Assembly (NCBI RefSeq): GCF_014205295.1
Contig: NZ_JACHNF010000001.1
Location: 6,696,001-6,760,000 of the forward strand
Origin: Kribbella solani
GTDB taxonomy: Bacteria; Actinomycetota; Actinomycetes; Propionibacteriales; Kribbellaceae
Direction: 5' to 3'
DNA: 64,000 nt
The translations under genes were made by a program, and so were the position numbers. This document shows, one piece after another, positions 1 to 8,341 of this stretch. The notes beneath the pieces were generated by a model that saw only the letters and a program-made list of their open reading frames with translations, was not told the origin of the DNA and searched no databases. Positions within the stretch are counted from its first letter, which is position 1. The number at the start of each line of letters is the position of its first letter.

Positions 1-2
1 CC

Positions 3-422
3 GGCGTGATCCGTGGCATTCATTTCACCGGCACACCGCCCGGCCAGGCCAAGTACGTCACCTGCCTGGCCGGCGAGGTGCTGGATGTCGTCGTCGATCT
101 GCGCGTTGGTTCGCCGACGTTCGGGCGCTGGGATTCGGCTGTTCTGCAAGGCGTCGGCCGCAGTGCGGTGTACCTCTCCGAAGGGCTCGGGCACGCGGTC
201 ATGTCACTGACCGAGAAGTCGGTCATCGCCTACTTGTGCTCAACTCAGTACGCCCCGGAACGCGAGCACGCGATCACCCCACTCGACCCGCGACTGGGAA
301 TCGACTGGCCGGCGAAAGGCCCGGCCGGAACCATTCTGAGAATCTGCCTCTCGGACCGCGACGCCGCCGCTCCGACACTCACAACCGCTTATGAACAAGG
401 AATTCTTCCGGCATTCGTTTAG
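3..422 (+). CDS. dTDP-4-dehydrorhamnose 3,5-epimerase family protein (RmlC-like), 5' end missing
   Basis: This is the C-terminal ~139 residues of an RmlC-type cupin that epimerises C3 and/or C5 of a dTDP-4-keto-6-deoxyhexose. The visible part begins in the conserved strand GVIRGIHF, whose His matches the RmlC catalytic base. It continues through PPGQAKYV, GEVLDVVVDLR and SPTFGRW to the C-terminal LDPRLGIDWP. Full-length family members have ~180-200 residues, so ~45-60 N-terminal residues lie before the window; the GTG at 6 is internal, not a start. It stops 11 nt before the CBS-nucleotidyltransferase, so both probably belong to a nucleotide-sugar or surface-glycan operon. Which sugar it acts on (rhamnose or a modified deoxysugar) cannot be told. 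Confidence 0.85.
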   Translation, partial: GVIRGIHFTGTPPGQAKYVTCLAGEVLDVVVDLRVGSPTFGRWDSAVLQGVGRSAVYLSEGLGHAVMSLTEKSVIAYLCSTQYAPEREHAITPLDPRLGIDWPAKGPAGTILRICLSDRDAAAPTLTTAYEQGILPAFV

Positions 423-433
423 GTGAGGACACA

Positions 434-1477
434 ATGCGTGTTGACGAGGTGCTTATCGATCGGCAGGATTCGATCCGTTCGGCGCTGCAGGCGATCGAAC
501 TGGCCGGTTCGTCGCGGGCGTTCATTGTCGACGCGGCCGGCCGGTTGCTGGGTGCGGTCAGCGAGAGCGACATCCGCCGGGCCCTGCTCGACGGCGCCGG
601 CCTCGAGTCGTCGTCGTACCCGTTGATGCAGGACGCCGGGGTCTCGACCAAGCCGGGCACCGGCCGCGCGGAGGTACTCGATCTGATGCACGCGCTCGGG
701 GTTCGCGAGTTGCCGGCGGTCGACGCGGACGGCCGCATCGTCCAGGTGCACACCGAACGCGCGGTCGCCGGCATCCGCCGGCGGTACAACAGCGCGGTCA
801 TCATGGCCGGCGGCCGTGGCACCAGGCTCGCGCCGCTGACCGACGACGTGCCGAAGCCGATGCTGCCGGTGGCCGGCCGGCCGATCCTCGAGCGGCTGGT
901 ACTGCACCTCGTCGGCTGGGGAATCAGCCGAATCTTCATCTCGGTCAACTATCTCGGTGAGCTGATCGAGCAGCACTTCGGTGACGGTTCGGCGTTCGGT
1001 TGCCGGATCGACTACCTCCGGGAGGAACGAACGGTCCCGCTCGGCACCGGTGGTTCGCTTCGGCTGCTGGAACAGTACGGCGAGATCACCGAGCCGCTGC
1101 TGGTGATGAACGGGGACCTGCTGACGGACTTCTCCGTCGGGGGACTGCTGGACGCACATTCGAGTGAAGACGTCGTTGCCACGGTCGCGACGACGCAGTA
1201 CCGGCATCAGGTGCCGTTCGGCGTACTGGAGCAGGCGAACGGCCGGCTGGCCCGCATCCTGGAGAAGCCTGCCCCGTCGTGGCCGGTGAACGCGGGCATC
1301 TACGTGCTCGATCCGGACCTGATCTCGAAGATCCCGGATGACCGGCTGTTCCCCATCACCGAGTTGCTGGATCAGTGCCTCAAGCAGGGCTGGCCGGTCG
1401 GCCTCTGGCCGATACGGGAGCAGTGGCAGGACATCGGCCGGCCACTCGAACTTGCCCAGGCGCGGGGCGAGGGCTAG
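434..1477 (+). CDS. CBS-domain sugar-phosphate nucleotidyltransferase
   Basis: A 347-residue protein. Residues ~1-115 form a CBS pair (SSRAFIVDAAGRLLGAV and REL-PAVDADGRIVQV). Residues ~120-345 form a GT-A type nucleotidyltransferase that would join a sugar 1-phosphate to NTP. The nucleotide loop MAGGRGTRLAPLTDDVPKPM, the VMNGDLLTDF metal-binding strand and the NAGIYVLDPDL segment are intact. This arrangement is known from PtmE/LegF-type guanylyltransferases of nonulosonic-acid and flagellin-glycan pathways, in which CBS domains may sense nucleotides. ATG at 434 follows AGGTGAGG at 421-428. With the RmlC-like gene before it, a role in activating a surface sugar is likely; GDP, UDP or dTDP specificity is not visible. 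Confidence 0.85.
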   Translation: MRVDEVLIDRQDSIRSALQAIELAGSSRAFIVDAAGRLLGAVSESDIRRALLDGAGLESSSYPLMQDAGVSTKPGTGRAEVLDLMHALGVRELPAVDADGRIVQVHTERAVAGIRRRYNSAVIMAGGRGTRLAPLTDDVPKPMLPVAGRPILERLVLHLVGWGISRIFISVNYLGELIEQHFGDGSAFGCRIDYLREERTVPLGTGGSLRLLEQYGEITEPLLVMNGDLLTDFSVGGLLDAHSSEDVVATVATTQYRHQVPFGVLEQANGRLARILEKPAPSWPVNAGIYVLDPDLISKIPDDRLFPITELLDQCLKQGWPVGLWPIREQWQDIGRPLELAQARGEG

Positions 1478-1493
1478 CCGCCGGAACGACAGG

Positions 1494-1522
1494 TTCCCGG
1501 ATGCGTTGCTGACCCCTATATT
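1494..1522 (+). promoter_or_regulatory. Possible sigma70-type promoter
   Basis: TTCCCG (1494-1499), 17 nt, then TATATT (1517-1522), in the 90-nt gap before the TTG start at 1568. The -10 is unusually AT-rich for this window; the -35 is weak. It would start transcription of the deacylase/PLP-enzyme pair. Confidence 0.35.
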
Positions 1523-1567
1523 GGAACGGGAGTTTCGTTTTCTCGTCCAACTGGAAGGGGTGGGAAC

Positions 1568-2485
1568 TTGCCGGCTGTGGGTGAGGTTTGGTTGGGGCGT
1601 GAGGTGTTGGTGGGTGGGGCGGTGATGGTCACCCTGGAGGGGGGTGGCGAGGGGCCTACGGTGGCGTTGCTGGGGGGTGTGCACGGGGACGAGGACGAGG
1701 GGGTGCTCGCGGTTTGGCGGGTGCTTCGGGAGTTGGAGGGGGTGGGGTTTCGGGGGGTGGTACGGGCGGTCGCGCCGGCCAACCCGGCTGCCTGGGCGGC
1801 GCGTTGCCGGCGTACGCCGGAGGATGACGCGGATCTGGCTCGGTCCTTTCCGGGGGAGCGGGAAGGTGCGCCGACCGAGACGCTGGCCGACGGGATCACG
1901 GCGGCGGTGATCGAGGGGGCGGATCTGCTGATCGATCTGCACTCGGCGGGGGTGCGGTACAGCATGCCGCTGTTCTGTGGGGTGGGGCCGGACGAGCGCG
2001 GGCTGCGGGCCGCGCGGGCGTTCGGGGCGCCGACGATCTGGCTGCATGACACCTGGCCGCCGGGACGCAGTCTGACGGCCGCGAAGGAGCGCGGGATTCC
2101 GGCCATCTACGCCGAGTGCGGCGGCGGTGGCGGCGTCCGGAGCGCGGACCTCGACGCGTACGTGACTGGTGTCCTCGCCGTGCTGTCCGACCTGGACATG
2201 CTGCCGCCACGGGGTGAGCCGGTGGTGCCGCGGTGGGTTCGGGGATCGGGGGATCTGGATGCGGGGGTCACCTCGACCCGGGCCGGGTTGTTCTCGACCA
2301 CCGCGGCCGCGGGTGATCTCGTCCCGGCCGGCGGCGAAGTGGGTCGCCTGTACGGGTACGACGGCCGGCTTCTCGAGGTGATCCGGGCCGCCCGCGCCGG
2401 CGTACTGATGTTCCTCCGGAGGCAGGCGCGGGTGATGCCCGGAGATGTCCTGTTCGTGTCCGCCGGCGAGTGTGAGGGACCATGA
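1568..2485 (+). CDS. Succinylglutamate desuccinylase/aspartoacylase (AstE/AspA) family zinc hydrolase
   Basis: A 305-residue zinc-dependent deacylase/carboxypeptidase-like protein of the M14-related AstE/AspA family, which removes acyl groups from amino acids or related small molecules. The zinc ligands are visible in GGVHGDEDEG (His and Glu, residues ~34-43) and LIDLHSAG (His, ~residue 122). The C-terminal third (GLFSTTAAAGDLVPAGGEVG) matches the beta-barrel 'lipoyl-like' part of the family. TTG at 1568 is preceded by GGAAGGGG. The first ~200 nt are strongly G/T-rich. It overlaps the following PLP enzyme by four bases (ATGA), so the two are co-translated. The pairing suggests that the deacylated product feeds the PLP lyase; the substrate is unknown. 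Confidence 0.8.
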   Translation: MPAVGEVWLGREVLVGGAVMVTLEGGGEGPTVALLGGVHGDEDEGVLAVWRVLRELEGVGFRGVVRAVAPANPAAWAARCRRTPEDDADLARSFPGEREGAPTETLADGITAAVIEGADLLIDLHSAGVRYSMPLFCGVGPDERGLRAARAFGAPTIWLHDTWPPGRSLTAAKERGIPAIYAECGGGGGVRSADLDAYVTGVLAVLSDLDMLPPRGEPVVPRWVRGSGDLDAGVTSTRAGLFSTTAAAGDLVPAGGEVGRLYGYDGRLLEVIRAARAGVLMFLRRQARVMPGDVLFVSAGECEGP

Positions 2486-3582
2486 CGTCTTGTGTGCTGA
2501 ACCGATTCACGGGCGACCTGCCGGAGACGAGTGAAACCGTCTGTCTGGGCGAGGGAAATACGCCGGTCGTCGACCTGCCGGTGCTGGCGCGCCGGCTCGG
2601 CGTACGGTCGGTGGCCGCCAAGCTGGAGACGGCGAATCCGACTGGCTCGTACAAGGATCGGGTGGCGGCGTTGTCGATGTCGCTCGCGCGGAGCCGGGGG
2701 TATCGCGGCTGGGTCGCGACGTCGTCGGGCAACGCGGGGATGGCGATGGCGGCGTACGGCGCGCGGGCCGGGATTCCTGGGTTCCTGTGCTTGGCCGGAT
2801 CGGTGCCGCCGGAGAAGTCGTTGCCGCTGCTGGCCTTCGGCGCCGGCGCGCTGCAGGTCGTACGCGTCGACGGGGCCGGGCGGCCGGAGGTCGATGGTGC
2901 GATGTTCGATCAGGTACGGGAGGCGGCGGCCAGGCACAAGCTCTACCTGGGCGTCACGCTGCACGCGTTCAATCCGGACGGCATGCGCGGCATCGACACG
3001 ATCGCGTACGAGCTAGCGGAGCAACTGCCCGATGCAACCCATGTGTACGCGCCGGTGGGTGGCGGCGGATTGCTGGTAGCGCTGGCCCGTGGGATGGCCG
3101 ATCGTGGTTTGGCGCCGCGGCTGATCGCATGTCAGCCGACGGGATGCGCGCCCGTCGTCAGGTACTTGGATGGGCAGCTCCCGGCGGTGACGGTCGAAGG
3201 CAGTACGACCGGTATCTCCGCCTTGCAGTTGCCGCGCCCGCCCGATGGCGAGGCGGCGGTCGAGGCGGTGGCCGGTTCGCAGGGCTGGGGGACCGCGATC
3301 GACGACGAGGACATTCTGGCCGCGCAGCGCTGGCTGGCGTCGGCGGAGGGCGTGTTCGTTGAGCCGGCGGCGGCCGCGACGGTCGCGGCGGCGCTCGCCG
3401 ACGCGGACCGCGGCCGGCTGCGAGCGGACGCCCGCCCGCTGCTGATCCTCACCGGCGCCGGCTGGAAGGACCTCGGCCGCTTCGCCCCGGACGCGTCCCG
3501 CCTGCCGACCGTCGAAGTCGGCCGGGTCTCCCAGCACGTCGATGACTGGATCGACGCGGTGGGAGCTCGTGTCGCTGATTGA
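2482..3582 (+). CDS. Threonine-synthase-like fold-type II PLP enzyme
   Basis: A 366-residue pyridoxal-phosphate enzyme of the tryptophan-synthase-beta fold. The start region LGEGNTPVVDLP and the Schiff-base lysine motif NPTGSYKDRV (residues ~52-61) are typical of threonine synthase. SSGNAGMAMAAY is the substrate/PLP loop and VGGGGLLVAL binds the phosphate. Length fits threonine synthase (~350). The context, 4-nt overlapped with a deacylase, is unlike thrC-thrB, so a beta-replacement or ammonia-lyase reaction (cysteate-synthase or diaminopropionate-lyase type) is equally possible. A hairpin at 3606-3637 lies just past the stop. Confidence 0.8.
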   Translation: MTSCVLNRFTGDLPETSETVCLGEGNTPVVDLPVLARRLGVRSVAAKLETANPTGSYKDRVAALSMSLARSRGYRGWVATSSGNAGMAMAAYGARAGIPGFLCLAGSVPPEKSLPLLAFGAGALQVVRVDGAGRPEVDGAMFDQVREAAARHKLYLGVTLHAFNPDGMRGIDTIAYELAEQLPDATHVYAPVGGGGLLVALARGMADRGLAPRLIACQPTGCAPVVRYLDGQLPAVTVEGSTTGISALQLPRPPDGEAAVEAVAGSQGWGTAIDDEDILAAQRWLASAEGVFVEPAAAATVAAALADADRGRLRADARPLLILTGAGWKDLGRFAPDASRLPTVEVGRVSQHVDDWIDAVGARVAD

Positions 3583-3605
3583 CGGATCGGTCGTGCCGCT
3601 GCCAA

Positions 3606-3637
3606 GCTGACTTTGAAACGGCAGTTCCAAAGTCAGC
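3606..3637 (+). terminator. Hairpin terminator after the PLP enzyme
   Basis: Arms 3606-3619 and 3624-3637 pair over 14 bp with one mismatch around a GGCA loop, 24 nt after the stop at 3582. No long T-run follows. It could also act as an operator because it contains TTGAAAC/GTTCCAA. Confidence 0.5.
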
Positions 3638-3671
3638 CTTGCGGGCTGTCCTCGACCAGGACGCGTGACCA

Positions 3672-4427
3672 GTGGCGCAGCGTACGGCTCTTGTAACCGG
3701 TGGCTCGACCGGAATCGGCGGCGCGATCACCGATCGGTTGCTGGCCGACGGGATGAACGTGTACGTCGTCCAGCGCACCGAGGACGAAGTGGTCGCGGCC
3801 GAGCATCAGCTGCGACTGGCGTCACGGCTCGCGCGCCTTCGGATCGGCGCGCACGACCTGAGCGACGCGAAACAGTGCGCGCGGGCGGTCGAGGCGTGCG
3901 TCGCGGAGTTCGGCGCGTTGGATGTCCTGGTCAACAATGCCGGCGTGACCGGCCCTGCCGCCGTCGATGCCCTGGGCAAGTTCACCGACGAGCGGATCGA
4001 CCAGGTCATCGATGTCAATCTCAAGGCGCCGCTGCGGCTGGTCCGCGAGGCACTGCCACAGTTGACGGGCCGCGGTGGCGTGGTCGTCAACATCGGTTCG
4101 ATCGCGGGGCGCCAGGCGCAAGCCGACGCCGCGGCGTACGTGGCGAGCAAGGCGGGACTGGACGGCCTGACGCGAGCCCTGGCGTACGACCTGGCGCGCC
4201 TCGGCGTACGCGTTGTGTGCGTGGCCCCGGGCGACGTCGAGACGGAGACAAGCCGCGCGGCCGAATACCTGGCCGACCGGGCCGTGGCGTGGGGCAAGGT
4301 GACCCCCCTGCGGCGCCCGATCGTGCCGACCGATGTCGCGGCCACGGTCGCCTGGGTGGTGTCCGGCGAGGCCGGCGCCGTCACGGGCTCGACGATCTAC
4401 GTCGACGGCGGCTTGACGGCCTACTGA
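3672..4427 (+). CDS. SDR family NAD(P)-dependent oxidoreductase
   Basis: A 251-residue classical short-chain dehydrogenase. The Rossmann cofactor motif TGGSTGIG is at residues ~10-17, NNAGVTG at ~86-92, the catalytic Ser in VVNIGSIAG, and the Tyr-X3-Lys pair in YVASKAGLDG. A C-terminal IYVDGGLTAY is the usual SDR ending. It is related to FabG/3-oxoacyl reductases and sugar or polyol dehydrogenases; the substrate cannot be assigned. GTG at 3672 is taken because it places the cofactor motif at the normal distance from the N-terminus; no good Shine-Dalgarno is seen. It sits alone between a hairpin and a regulated promoter. Confidence 0.85.
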   Translation: MAQRTALVTGGSTGIGGAITDRLLADGMNVYVVQRTEDEVVAAEHQLRLASRLARLRIGAHDLSDAKQCARAVEACVAEFGALDVLVNNAGVTGPAAVDALGKFTDERIDQVIDVNLKAPLRLVREALPQLTGRGGVVVNIGSIAGRQAQADAAAYVASKAGLDGLTRALAYDLARLGVRVVCVAPGDVETETSRAAEYLADRAVAWGKVTPLRRPIVPTDVAATVAWVVSGEAGAVTGSTIYVDGGLTAY

Positions 4428-4507
4428 GCCGACGCGACTCCACCGTCTCGCCCCTGCCTGCCCTGGCGCGACGGTGACTGAGGGTTTGTCGGTGTAACGC
4501 GCCGCCC

Positions 4508-4536
4508 TTGACCAGGGCTGCGTGCGACCGTAGCGT
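4508..4536 (+). promoter_or_regulatory. Promoter of the aminotransferase-M81 operon
   Basis: TTGACC (4508-4513), 17 nt, then TAGCGT (4531-4536), fitting the actinobacterial TAnnnT -10. Transcription would begin near 4543, just before the palindrome at 4556-4572. Confidence 0.5.
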
Positions 4537-4555
4537 TGAAATTAATAGCACGGTC

Positions 4556-4572
4556 ATTTCATTCAGTGAAAC
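4556..4572. promoter_or_regulatory. Palindromic operator (probable IclR site)
   Basis: ATTTCA-TTCAG-TGAAAC: five-base perfect arms, with the same sequence core and 5-nt spacing as the site at 8265-8281 upstream of the iclR gene. It lies between the predicted start of transcription and the ATG at 4588, a position suited to repression. Confidence 0.6.
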
Positions 4573-4587
4573 TGTTGGGGGATAGCT

Positions 4588-5877
4588 ATGACGACAGAAC
4601 AGCTCCGGCTCGATGTGGGTTCGGAGGGGTTGCGGGCTCGGGCGCTGGTGCGGGCTCCGGGTGGGGTGCACTCCAACGTTCGGCTTCGGGGGCCGCATCC
4701 GTTCATTCGGTCCGCGAAGGGGGCGTGGTTGTTCGGTGTCGACGGGCGTGACTATGTGGACTACCTGCTCGGTCAGGGGCCGAACTTTCTCGGGCATGCG
4801 CCGGATGCGGTGGTGCAGGCCGTTTCGGCCGCGTGTGAAGGCGGTTTGCTGTACGGGGGACAGCACGAGCTGGAGGTCCAGGCGGCCGAGTTGGTGTGTG
4901 AAGTGGCCGGCTGGCCGGAGATGGTGCGGTTCTCGACCAGTGGGACCGAGGCGGTTCAGGCGGCGTTGCGGGTTGCCAGGGCTGCTACCGGACGGACCGA
5001 GATCGTCCGTTTTCAAGGGCATTACCACGGCTGGGTCGACAACATCCTGGTCGGCGAGCGCGGTGGGGACTGGGGTGTCGCGAGTGACGGGCAGGTCGCC
5101 GACAACCTGCGGCCGTGCCACATCCTGCCGTGGAACGACGCGGAGCTGTTGACCGCGCAGTTCGAGCAGTACGGGTCGCGGCTGGCCGCGGTGATCATGG
5201 AACCGATCATGATCAACACCGGGGTGATCGAGCCGAAACCCGGTTACCTGGAGACCGTGCGGGAGCTGTGCAACCGGTACGGGGTGGTGCTGATCTTCGA
5301 CGAGGTGATCTCCGGTTTCCGGGTCGGCCTCGGTGGCGCGGCGCAACGGTACGGCGTGACGCCTGACCTCGCTACGTACGGCAAGGCGTTCGCTGGTGGG
5401 TATCCGGTCGCCGCTCTGGTCGGTCGGTCCGATCTGATGAGTCAGCTCAGTACGGGCGCGGTCAACCACTCCGGTACGTTCAACGCGTCCGTGATGGCAA
5501 TGGCAGCAGTCACGGCGACACTGACCACATTGCGCGACAGACCGCCGTACGCATCGGTGGAGGAACACGGGCTGGCGTTGATGGCCGGGCTGCGCGACAT
5601 CGCTGCAAAACATGACGTACAGCTGCGGGTTGCCGGTCTGCCGGCGGCGTTCCACATGTCGTTCGGCGATGCGGATGTGACTGACTATCGTTCGCTGCAA
5701 AAGCTCGACCTGGCGCGGTACGAAAGGCTGGCGGCTGCCCTGGTGGACAATGGGATCTGGCTTGCGGGCCGTGGCATCTGGTACGTGTCCGGAGCGCATG
5801 GACCACGTGAGCTCGACGTTGCCTTGACCCGGTTCGACAAGACGCTCGGCGAGTGGGCGCTGAAGGTGGAGCGGTAG
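4588..5877 (+). CDS. Class III (glutamate-1-semialdehyde-like) aminotransferase
   Basis: A 429-residue PLP aminotransferase of the GSA-aminomutase/acetylornithine group. Visible features are FSTSGTEAVQAALRVAR (cofactor phosphate loop), FQGHYHGWVDN, the aspartate motif IFDEVISGFRVG, and the Schiff-base lysine in TYGKAFAGGYPVAALVG. The HSGTFNAS segment is typical of GSA-like enzymes. There are no other heme-synthesis genes nearby and the next gene is an M81 hydrolase, so a catabolic amine/amino-acid transaminase is more likely than HemL. ATG at 4588 follows GGGGGATAGCT. It lies 3 nt from the next gene and behind an operator shared with the downstream iclR gene. Confidence 0.85.
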   Translation: MTTEQLRLDVGSEGLRARALVRAPGGVHSNVRLRGPHPFIRSAKGAWLFGVDGRDYVDYLLGQGPNFLGHAPDAVVQAVSAACEGGLLYGGQHELEVQAAELVCEVAGWPEMVRFSTSGTEAVQAALRVARAATGRTEIVRFQGHYHGWVDNILVGERGGDWGVASDGQVADNLRPCHILPWNDAELLTAQFEQYGSRLAAVIMEPIMINTGVIEPKPGYLETVRELCNRYGVVLIFDEVISGFRVGLGGAAQRYGVTPDLATYGKAFAGGYPVAALVGRSDLMSQLSTGAVNHSGTFNASVMAMAAVTATLTTLRDRPPYASVEEHGLALMAGLRDIAAKHDVQLRVAGLPAAFHMSFGDADVTDYRSLQKLDLARYERLAAALVDNGIWLAGRGIWYVSGAHGPRELDVALTRFDKTLGEWALKVER

Positions 5878-5880
5878 ACG

Positions 5881-7356
5881 ATGCGATTGGCACTCCTCGG
5901 GCTGTACCACGAAACCAACACGTTCTCCCCGGTCCGCGCCGATCGCGCGATGTTCCAGAACGGCGGCGTGTGGCGCGGCGGCGAGATCGTCGAGGCGTAC
6001 GCGACCTCGTCCACCACCAACGGTGGTTTCCTGGCCGGCGCGGCGGAGCAGGGCGTCGAGGTCGTACCGCTGATGTTCGCGTTCGTGACACCGACCGGAC
6101 GGATCGCCGCGGATGCCTTCGACTGGCTCGTCGACGAGATGATCGGGATGCTGCGCGACCAGGGCCCGTGGGACGGCGTACTGCTCAACCTGCACGGCGC
6201 GGCGGTCGCGGAGAACCACGCGGATGCGGACGCGGAGATCGCTGCTCGCGTACGCGCGGTGGTCGGCCCTGGTATACCAGTCGGAACTGTGCTCGACCTG
6301 CACGCGAACATCTCGCAGCGCCTGCTGGACGCGTTGACCGTCACGTTGGTATACCAAACGAATCCGCATGTCGACGCGAAGCAGCAGGCGATCCGGTGCA
6401 CCGAGCTGGTGGTTCGTACGATCCGTGGCGAAATCCGGCCGGAGCAGGCGCTGGTGGCGTTGCCGCTGGTCTGCAACATCGCCTGCCAGGACACCAGCGA
6501 GCAGCCGATGGCCGGACTGCTCGAGAAGGCTCGCGAGATCGCCGGCCGGCCGGGCATCCTGTCCGCGAACGTGGTGGAAGGCTTCCCGTATGCGGATGTG
6601 CCGCAGGTCGGGATGTCCTGTGTGGTGATCCACGACGGTGACGCGGACCAGGCCAAGCGCGCCGCCGATGAGCTGGCCGGCAGTATCTGGGCGCGGCGGG
6701 ACGCGCTTCAGACCACCGGGATGACGGTTGACGAGGCGCTCGACATCGCGGTCGCGAACCGGCACGGACCGGTCGTGCTGCTCGATGCCGGTGACAACAT
6801 CGGCGGCGGTTCGCCGGGGGACTCGACGGTGATCCTTGAGGCCGCCGTCCGGCGCGGGCAGCGCTCGCTCGTACAGACCATCTGCGACCCGAAGGCCGCG
6901 CAACACTGCATCGAATCCGGGGTCAACTCGACCGTGAGCCTCGCGGTCGGCGCGTGGCAGTCGCACTCGGCGGGGCGCCCGGTACAGATCACCGGTCGGG
7001 TACGCGCCGTGTCGGACGGAAAGTACGAGGAGCCGACGCCGACGCACGGCGGATTCCGGTTCTTCGACATGGGGCCGACGGCCGTGGTCGACACCACCGC
7101 CGGGCACACGCTGGTGATCTCGTCGATCCCGGTGATGAGTACGAGCTCCCAGCAACTGTTGTCGGTCGGGGTGACGCCGTCGTCGTACCGGATCGTGGTG
7201 GCGAAGGGCGTCAACTCACCGCGGGCCGGGTACGCCCCGATCGCGACCCGGATGCTCGTCGTCGACACCGAGGGCGTCAGCGCGATGGGCCTCGACCGGT
7301 TCGACTACCGGCATCGGCGCAAACCTTTGTATCCGTTCGAGCCTGCATCCCTTTGA
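5881..7356 (+). CDS. M81 family metallopeptidase (MlrC-like)
   Basis: A 491-residue member of the M81/MlrC family, named for the enzyme that degrades linearised microcystin peptides. Many members act on other small peptides or amides. The N-terminus LGLYHETNTFSPVRAD is diagnostic. LLNLHGAAV, VLDLHANIS and NPHVDAK carry the Asp/His residues expected to bind zinc. The C-terminal MlrC_C part includes LDAGDNIGGGSPGDST. Length (~490) is normal, so it looks intact. It is 3 nt behind the aminotransferase. Together they could release and transaminate an unusual amino acid or amine under IclR control; the true substrate is unknown. Confidence 0.88.
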   Translation: MRLALLGLYHETNTFSPVRADRAMFQNGGVWRGGEIVEAYATSSTTNGGFLAGAAEQGVEVVPLMFAFVTPTGRIAADAFDWLVDEMIGMLRDQGPWDGVLLNLHGAAVAENHADADAEIAARVRAVVGPGIPVGTVLDLHANISQRLLDALTVTLVYQTNPHVDAKQQAIRCTELVVRTIRGEIRPEQALVALPLVCNIACQDTSEQPMAGLLEKAREIAGRPGILSANVVEGFPYADVPQVGMSCVVIHDGDADQAKRAADELAGSIWARRDALQTTGMTVDEALDIAVANRHGPVVLLDAGDNIGGGSPGDSTVILEAAVRRGQRSLVQTICDPKAAQHCIESGVNSTVSLAVGAWQSHSAGRPVQITGRVRAVSDGKYEEPTPTHGGFRFFDMGPTAVVDTTAGHTLVISSIPVMSTSSQQLLSVGVTPSSYRIVVAKGVNSPRAGYAPIATRMLVVDTEGVSAMGLDRFDYRHRRKPLYPFEPASL

Positions 7357-7391
7357 GGGCGGGGGTTTCACGCCGATGCCGTTCGCCTGAT

Positions 7392-8213
7392 TCAGGCGGT
7401 TCCGGTCGGGCTGAGGGTGATCTGGCCGGCGACCTCGATCAGGGTTCGCGCGGTTTTCTCCACGTCCCGCATCGAGAACCGCGCCTCGGGGGCGCTCACG
7501 CTCAGGGCGGCCGGCAGCCGGGTGCCGAGGATCGGCACGGCGACGCACCGGCCGTCCGGCTCGTTTTCACGGTTGTCGACCGCGTACCCGAGCCGGCGCA
7601 CCTTCGCCAGCTCGGCCAGGTAGTCGTCGACGCTGGTGATGGTCTCGGCGGTCCGGCTCGGCATCCCGGCCTCTGACAGCAGCTCGCGGACCCGGTCCTC
7701 GGGCAGGTGCGCGGCGATCGCCTTGCCCAGCGCGGTCGAGTGCAGCGGGTCGTGCGTACCCCGGCTGGCCGCCAGCCGGACGCTGCGGCGACTCTCGATG
7801 ATCTCCAGGTAGATCACGTGGTGACCGTCGAGCAGCCCGAGGTTGGTGGTCTCGTCCAGATCGTCGCGAAGCCGTTCCAGCGAAGGGCGGACGCGTTCGC
7901 GCAGTACCTCGGTGTGGCGGGACTGCATGCCGAGGAAACCGAGGCCGATCCGGAACAGGCCGCTGTCGGTGTCGCGCTCGACGTAGCGGCTCTTCTCCAG
8001 CGTCCACAGGTAGCGGAACGCCGACGACTTGGGCAGATCCGCGGCGTCGGCGACCTCCTTGAGCGTGACGCCGTCGATCGATTCCTGCAGCAGGTTCAGC
8101 ACCGAGACGACGCGTTCGATCGAGCGCACCGCGTACACCCGGCCTTCGTCCTCGATGGTCTCGCCGGGCTGCACCCTGTCCTTGGTAACGGCTTGCGGAG
8201 TCAGCGGACTCAC
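7392..8213 (-). CDS. IclR family transcriptional regulator
   Basis: A 273-residue IclR repressor/activator. The N-terminal winged helix-turn-helix (RSIERVVSVLNLL ... TLKEVADAADLPKSSAFRYL, residues ~28-70) is followed by the IclR effector domain, with the usual LHSTALGKAIAAHLP segment and the C-terminal RCVAVPILG. The outer start is GTG at 8213 with poor SD spacing. A GTG at 8174 behind AAGGACAGG is an alternative that keeps the whole DNA-binding domain. It is convergent with the aminotransferase/M81 operon. Identical TTTCA-N5-TGAAA palindromes lie before this gene and before that operon, so it probably represses both. Confidence 0.88.
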   Translation of the reverse strand: MSPLTPQAVTKDRVQPGETIEDEGRVYAVRSIERVVSVLNLLQESIDGVTLKEVADAADLPKSSAFRYLWTLEKSRYVERDTDSGLFRIGLGFLGMQSRHTEVLRERVRPSLERLRDDLDETTNLGLLDGHHVIYLEIIESRRSVRLAASRGTHDPLHSTALGKAIAAHLPEDRVRELLSEAGMPSRTAETITSVDDYLAELAKVRRLGYAVDNRENEPDGRCVAVPILGTRLPAALSVSAPEARFSMRDVEKTARTLIEVAGQITLSPTGTA

Positions 8214-8264
8214 CCTCTATCTACGTGGGCCCCCGTAAGCCCTCGGCGTGGAATTAGTTTGCTC

Positions 8265-8281
8265 GTTTCATCCTATGAAAC
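8265..8281 (-). promoter_or_regulatory. Autoregulatory operator upstream of iclR
   Basis: GTTTCA-TCCTA-TGAAAC is a perfect 6-bp inverted repeat. On the minus strand it directly follows TTGGCC, a possible -35, so bound protein would block the promoter of the IclR gene. It matches the site at 4556-4572. Confidence 0.6.
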
Positions 8282-8341
8282 GGCCAAGGGTGGGACAAGG
8301 GGCCAATTCCGCCGCCGAGGCCGGCCTGAGTCAGGCGTGTG

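Noticed and set aside
4588-5877. hemL (glutamate-1-semialdehyde aminomutase) assignment
   Set aside because: Sequence is of the broader GSA-like class III type, with no heme genes nearby and an M81 hydrolase in the same operon.
4381-7155. 924-codon minus-strand frame opposite the aminotransferase and M81 genes
   Set aside because: Composition is His/Arg/Asp-rich with no domain; both plus-strand genes have full catalytic motifs.
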